16,333 nucleotides of DNA, from NCBI GenBank assembly GCA_002415485.1, contig DHYU01000005.1, forward strand, positions 689 through 17,021, written 5' to 3'. Below are positions 14,391 through 16,333 of the stretch, in pieces; within the stretch, counting starts at the first letter, position 1; every line of letters begins with the position of its first letter. The notes below the pieces were generated by a model, which did not search any database, had not been told where the DNA came from, and worked only from the letters and a program-made list of their open reading frames with translations. Origin of the DNA: Proteobacteria bacterium UBA5122 (lineage in GTDB: Bacteria > Pseudomonadota > Gammaproteobacteria > Tenderiales > Tenderiaceae). Position numbers and translations under genes: made by a program.

Positions 14391-15412
14391 GTTGAAGCCC
14401 CTTTGGCGCGATGGCGGCCACTCGGCACCTGCTGTTCCTCATCATCGTGCGCCTCATAGGCCTCGACGATCTTCTGCACCAGCGGATGACGCACCACGTC
14501 GCGTGATTTAAAGAAGGTAAAGCTGACATCCTCCACATCGCTCAACACATTGATGATCTGGCGCAGGCCCGAGTCACGGCCGCGCGGCAGGTCCACCTGC
14601 GATACGTCACCGGTGACCACAACCTTGGAATTAAATCCAATGCGCGTCAGGAACATCTTCATCTGTTCGCGGGTGGTGTTTTGCGCCTCATCTAAAATAA
14701 TAAAGGCATCGTTCAAGGTACGGCCACGCATGTAGGCCAGCGGCGCGATCTCGATCACCTGCCGCTCCAGCAACTTGCCGACTTTTTCGAATCCGAGCAT
14801 TTCATATAGCGCATCGTAGAGCGGCCGCAGATACGGGTCAATCTTCTGCACAAGATCACCGGGCAGAAAGCCGAGGCGCTCACCCGCCTCCACCGCTGGG
14901 CGCGTCAGGATGATGCGCTGCACGCGCTCCTGCTCCAGCGCCTCCACCGCGCAGGCGACGGCCATGTAGGTCTTGCCGGTACCGGCCGGGCCAATGCCGA
15001 AACTGAGGTCATAATCACGGATGCTGCGCAGATAACGGATCTGATTGGTGCCGCGGCCCTTGACCACCACGCGTGGCGTCTTGACGATCGGGATATCGCG
15101 CTGGCCATTGGCGCGAGACTCGTCGTCCTCGACCGAACTGGCCTGATGCCGCACCGCCAGATGAATGCTCTCGGGCGTCACCGTCTCACGCTCGGTCATG
15201 GCATACAGCTCGCACAAGACCTTGTGCGCCACGGCCACAGTTTCAGGTTTGTCACCGCTGATGCGGAACATGTTGCCACGATTGTTGATTTCAATGCCGA
15301 GGCGCTGCTCCAGCTGACGCAGGTGCTGGTCGAATTGGCCGCACAAGTTGGCCAGACGCTGATTATCAGCAGGCTCGAGGAGAAAATCAGAAGATGCAGG
15401 ATGTGGATTCAA
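14387..15412 (-). CDS. ybeZ: PhoH-like ATPase (YbeZ)
   Basis: A 341-residue PhoH-family ATPase/predicted RNA helicase-like protein that works with YbeY in RNA metabolism. The N-terminal region (LLEPADNQRLANLCGQFDQ) matches E. coli YbeZ and includes a KH-like segment. The ATPase domain has Walker A GPAGTGKT (141-148), ILTRPAVEAGERLGFLPGD, Walker B IILDEAQN (238-245) and VVTGDVSQVDLPR. The start is TTG 15412, the only one giving the family N-terminus; no ribosome site is visible before it, so initiation may depend on upstream translation of miaB. The miaB stop is 54 bp upstream. Its last codons overlap ybeY. The C-terminus is a short charged tail. Despite the PhoH name there is no PHO box near it. 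Confidence 0.95.
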   Translation of the reverse strand: MNPHPASSDFLLEPADNQRLANLCGQFDQHLRQLEQRLGIEINNRGNMFRISGDKPETVAVAHKVLCELYAMTERETVTPESIHLAVRHQASSVEDDESRANGQRDIPIVKTPRVVVKGRGTNQIRYLRSIRDYDLSFGIGPAGTGKTYMAVACAVEALEQERVQRIILTRPAVEAGERLGFLPGDLVQKIDPYLRPLYDALYEMLGFEKVGKLLERQVIEIAPLAYMRGRTLNDAFIILDEAQNTTREQMKMFLTRIGFNSKVVVTGDVSQVDLPRGRDSGLRQIINVLSDVEDVSFTFFKSRDVVRHPLVQKIVEAYEAHDDEEQQVPSGRHRAKGAST

Positions 15413-15466
15413 AACAATATCAGACGTTACGAATCAGAGACTTGCTCCGATCAGGTGATTGCCATC

Positions 15467-16333
15467 TCAGGCACACCGACTGACGCCAGCCTCCTGATCG
15501 ATCAACTCACCCCGCAGGGAATTGGGTAACGCCTCGGTAATCCTCACATTGACAAACTTACCGATAATATCGGCGTTTGCGCTGAAATTTACAACCCTGT
15601 TGTTTTCGGTGCGGCCCGCCATCTCGCTCTCATCCTTGGTCGATGGGCGTTCCACCAGGATCTTTTGCACCGTACCGACCATGCCTTCGCTGATCGCCAT
15701 CGTCATCTGATTGAGCCGTGCCTGCAGGCGTGCCAGACGCGCCTTTTTGACCTCCAGCGGCACATCGTCCGGCAGCGAGGCGGCTGGCGTGCCGGGGCGT
15801 GGGCTGTAGACGAAGCTGAAGGAACGATCGAAACCAACATCCTCGATCAGCTTCATCGTCGCGGCAAAGTCCTCATCGGTCTCGCCGGGAAAACCGACGA
15901 TAAAGTCTGACGACAGGCTCAGGTCCGGCCGCGCAGCACGCAACTTGCGGATCACCGACTTATATTCAATCGCAGTGTGATTGCGCTTCATCAGGGCCAG
16001 TATGCGGTCCGACCCGCTTTGCACCGGCAGGTGCAGATGGCTGACCAACTGCGGCACTTCAACGTATGACTGGATCAGGTTGTCATTGACTTCCATCGGG
16101 TGCGAGGTGGTGTACCGGATACGATCGATGCCCTCGATCGCCGCCACATAGTGGATCAACACACCCAGGTCGACGGTATCGCCATCGTGGGTCTTGCCAC
16201 GATAGGCGTTGACGTTCTGACCAAGCAGCGTCACCTCACGCACACCGGTCGAGGCCAGATGCGCGATCTCGGCGATCACATCGTCCAACGGCCGGCTGAC
16301 CTCTTCACCGCGGGTATAGGGCACCACGCAGAA
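15467..16333 (-). CDS. miaB: tRNA-2-methylthio-N6-dimethylallyladenosine synthase MiaB (C-terminal 288 residues, cut by right edge)
   Basis: A radical-SAM methylthiotransferase that converts i6A37 to ms2i6A37 in tRNAs reading codons that begin with U. The fragment opens with FCVVPYTRG, so the cysteine at residue 2 is the last of the CxxxCxxC cluster that binds the SAM iron-sulfur centre; the first two, and the UPF0004 domain, lie beyond the window. The visible part holds the radical-SAM barrel (EVTLLGQNVNAYRG, HLHLPVQSGSDRILALMKR, SSDFIVGFPGETDEDF, FSFVYSPRPGTPAA) and a C-terminal TRAM domain (about 220-280, KILVERPS to ALPNSLRGELI). NVNAYRG, the absence of a RimO-type C-terminus and the ybeZ neighbour favour MiaB over RimO. 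It is the first gene visible of the five-gene series, so its promoter is outside. Confidence 0.96.
   Translation of the reverse strand, partial: FCVVPYTRGEEVSRPLDDVIAEIAHLASTGVREVTLLGQNVNAYRGKTHDGDTVDLGVLIHYVAAIEGIDRIRYTTSHPMEVNDNLIQSYVEVPQLVSHLHLPVQSGSDRILALMKRNHTAIEYKSVIRKLRAARPDLSLSSDFIVGFPGETDEDFAATMKLIEDVGFDRSFSFVYSPRPGTPAASLPDDVPLEVKKARLARLQARLNQMTMAISEGMVGTVQKILVERPSTKDESEMAGRTENNRVVNFSANADIIGKFVNVRITEALPNSLRGELIDQEAGVSRCA

Overview
The window looks like chromosomal DNA of a gammaproteobacterium. The block miaB-ybeZ-ybeY-corC-lnt, the pair leuS/ybeL and the SixA, Ppx and PPK1 proteins are all of gammaproteobacterial type. Housekeeping genes look moderately G+C-rich; the stretch from the YkgJ-family gene through the regulator gene (about 6.5-11.4 kb) looks more AT-rich by eye (not computed). 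I saw no rRNA, tRNA, CRISPR array, insertion sequence or phage gene. The genus cannot be told from this sequence.

Layout, left to right. (1) 1-1592, minus: 5' part of leuS, running off the left edge. (2) 1708-4362, plus: a zinc-ribbon DUF1451 protein (YbeL family), a SixA-type phosphohistidine phosphatase and exopolyphosphatase ppx. (3) 4378-6456, minus: polyphosphate kinase ppk, convergent with ppx, with a candidate PHO box and -10 in front. (4) 6544-6951, minus: a YkgJ-family cysteine-cluster protein. (5) 7092-9848, minus: a membrane-anchored Cache-PAS-PAS-GGDEF-EAL c-di-GMP protein. (6) 10071-11429, plus: a sigma-54-dependent response regulator of the LuxO type, divergent from the c-di-GMP gene. 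(7) 11449-16333, minus: lnt, corC, ybeY, ybeZ and the 3' part of miaB, read in the order miaB to lnt and running off the right edge.

The most notable structure is the 220-bp divergent region between the c-di-GMP gene and the LuxO-like gene. It holds a 23-bp perfect palindrome whose core, TTGCATTTTGCAA, matches the Vibrio LuxO operator consensus as I recall it (TTGCAWWWTGCAA). A one-mismatch copy lies beside it. About 127 bp downstream, reading toward the c-di-GMP gene, is a GG-N10-GC sigma-54 promoter candidate. Together these suggest a compact circuit in which a LuxO-type activator directly drives a GGDEF-EAL gene, with no LuxU or Qrr RNA visible here.

The polyphosphate genes form a second functional unit. 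PPK1 makes polyphosphate, Ppx degrades it, and the candidate PHO box would tie synthesis to phosphate starvation. The outer blocks (leuS-ybeL and lnt-to-miaB) keep the relative order they have in Escherichia coli, while the genes between them differ, so this looks like a variable slot between conserved anchors.
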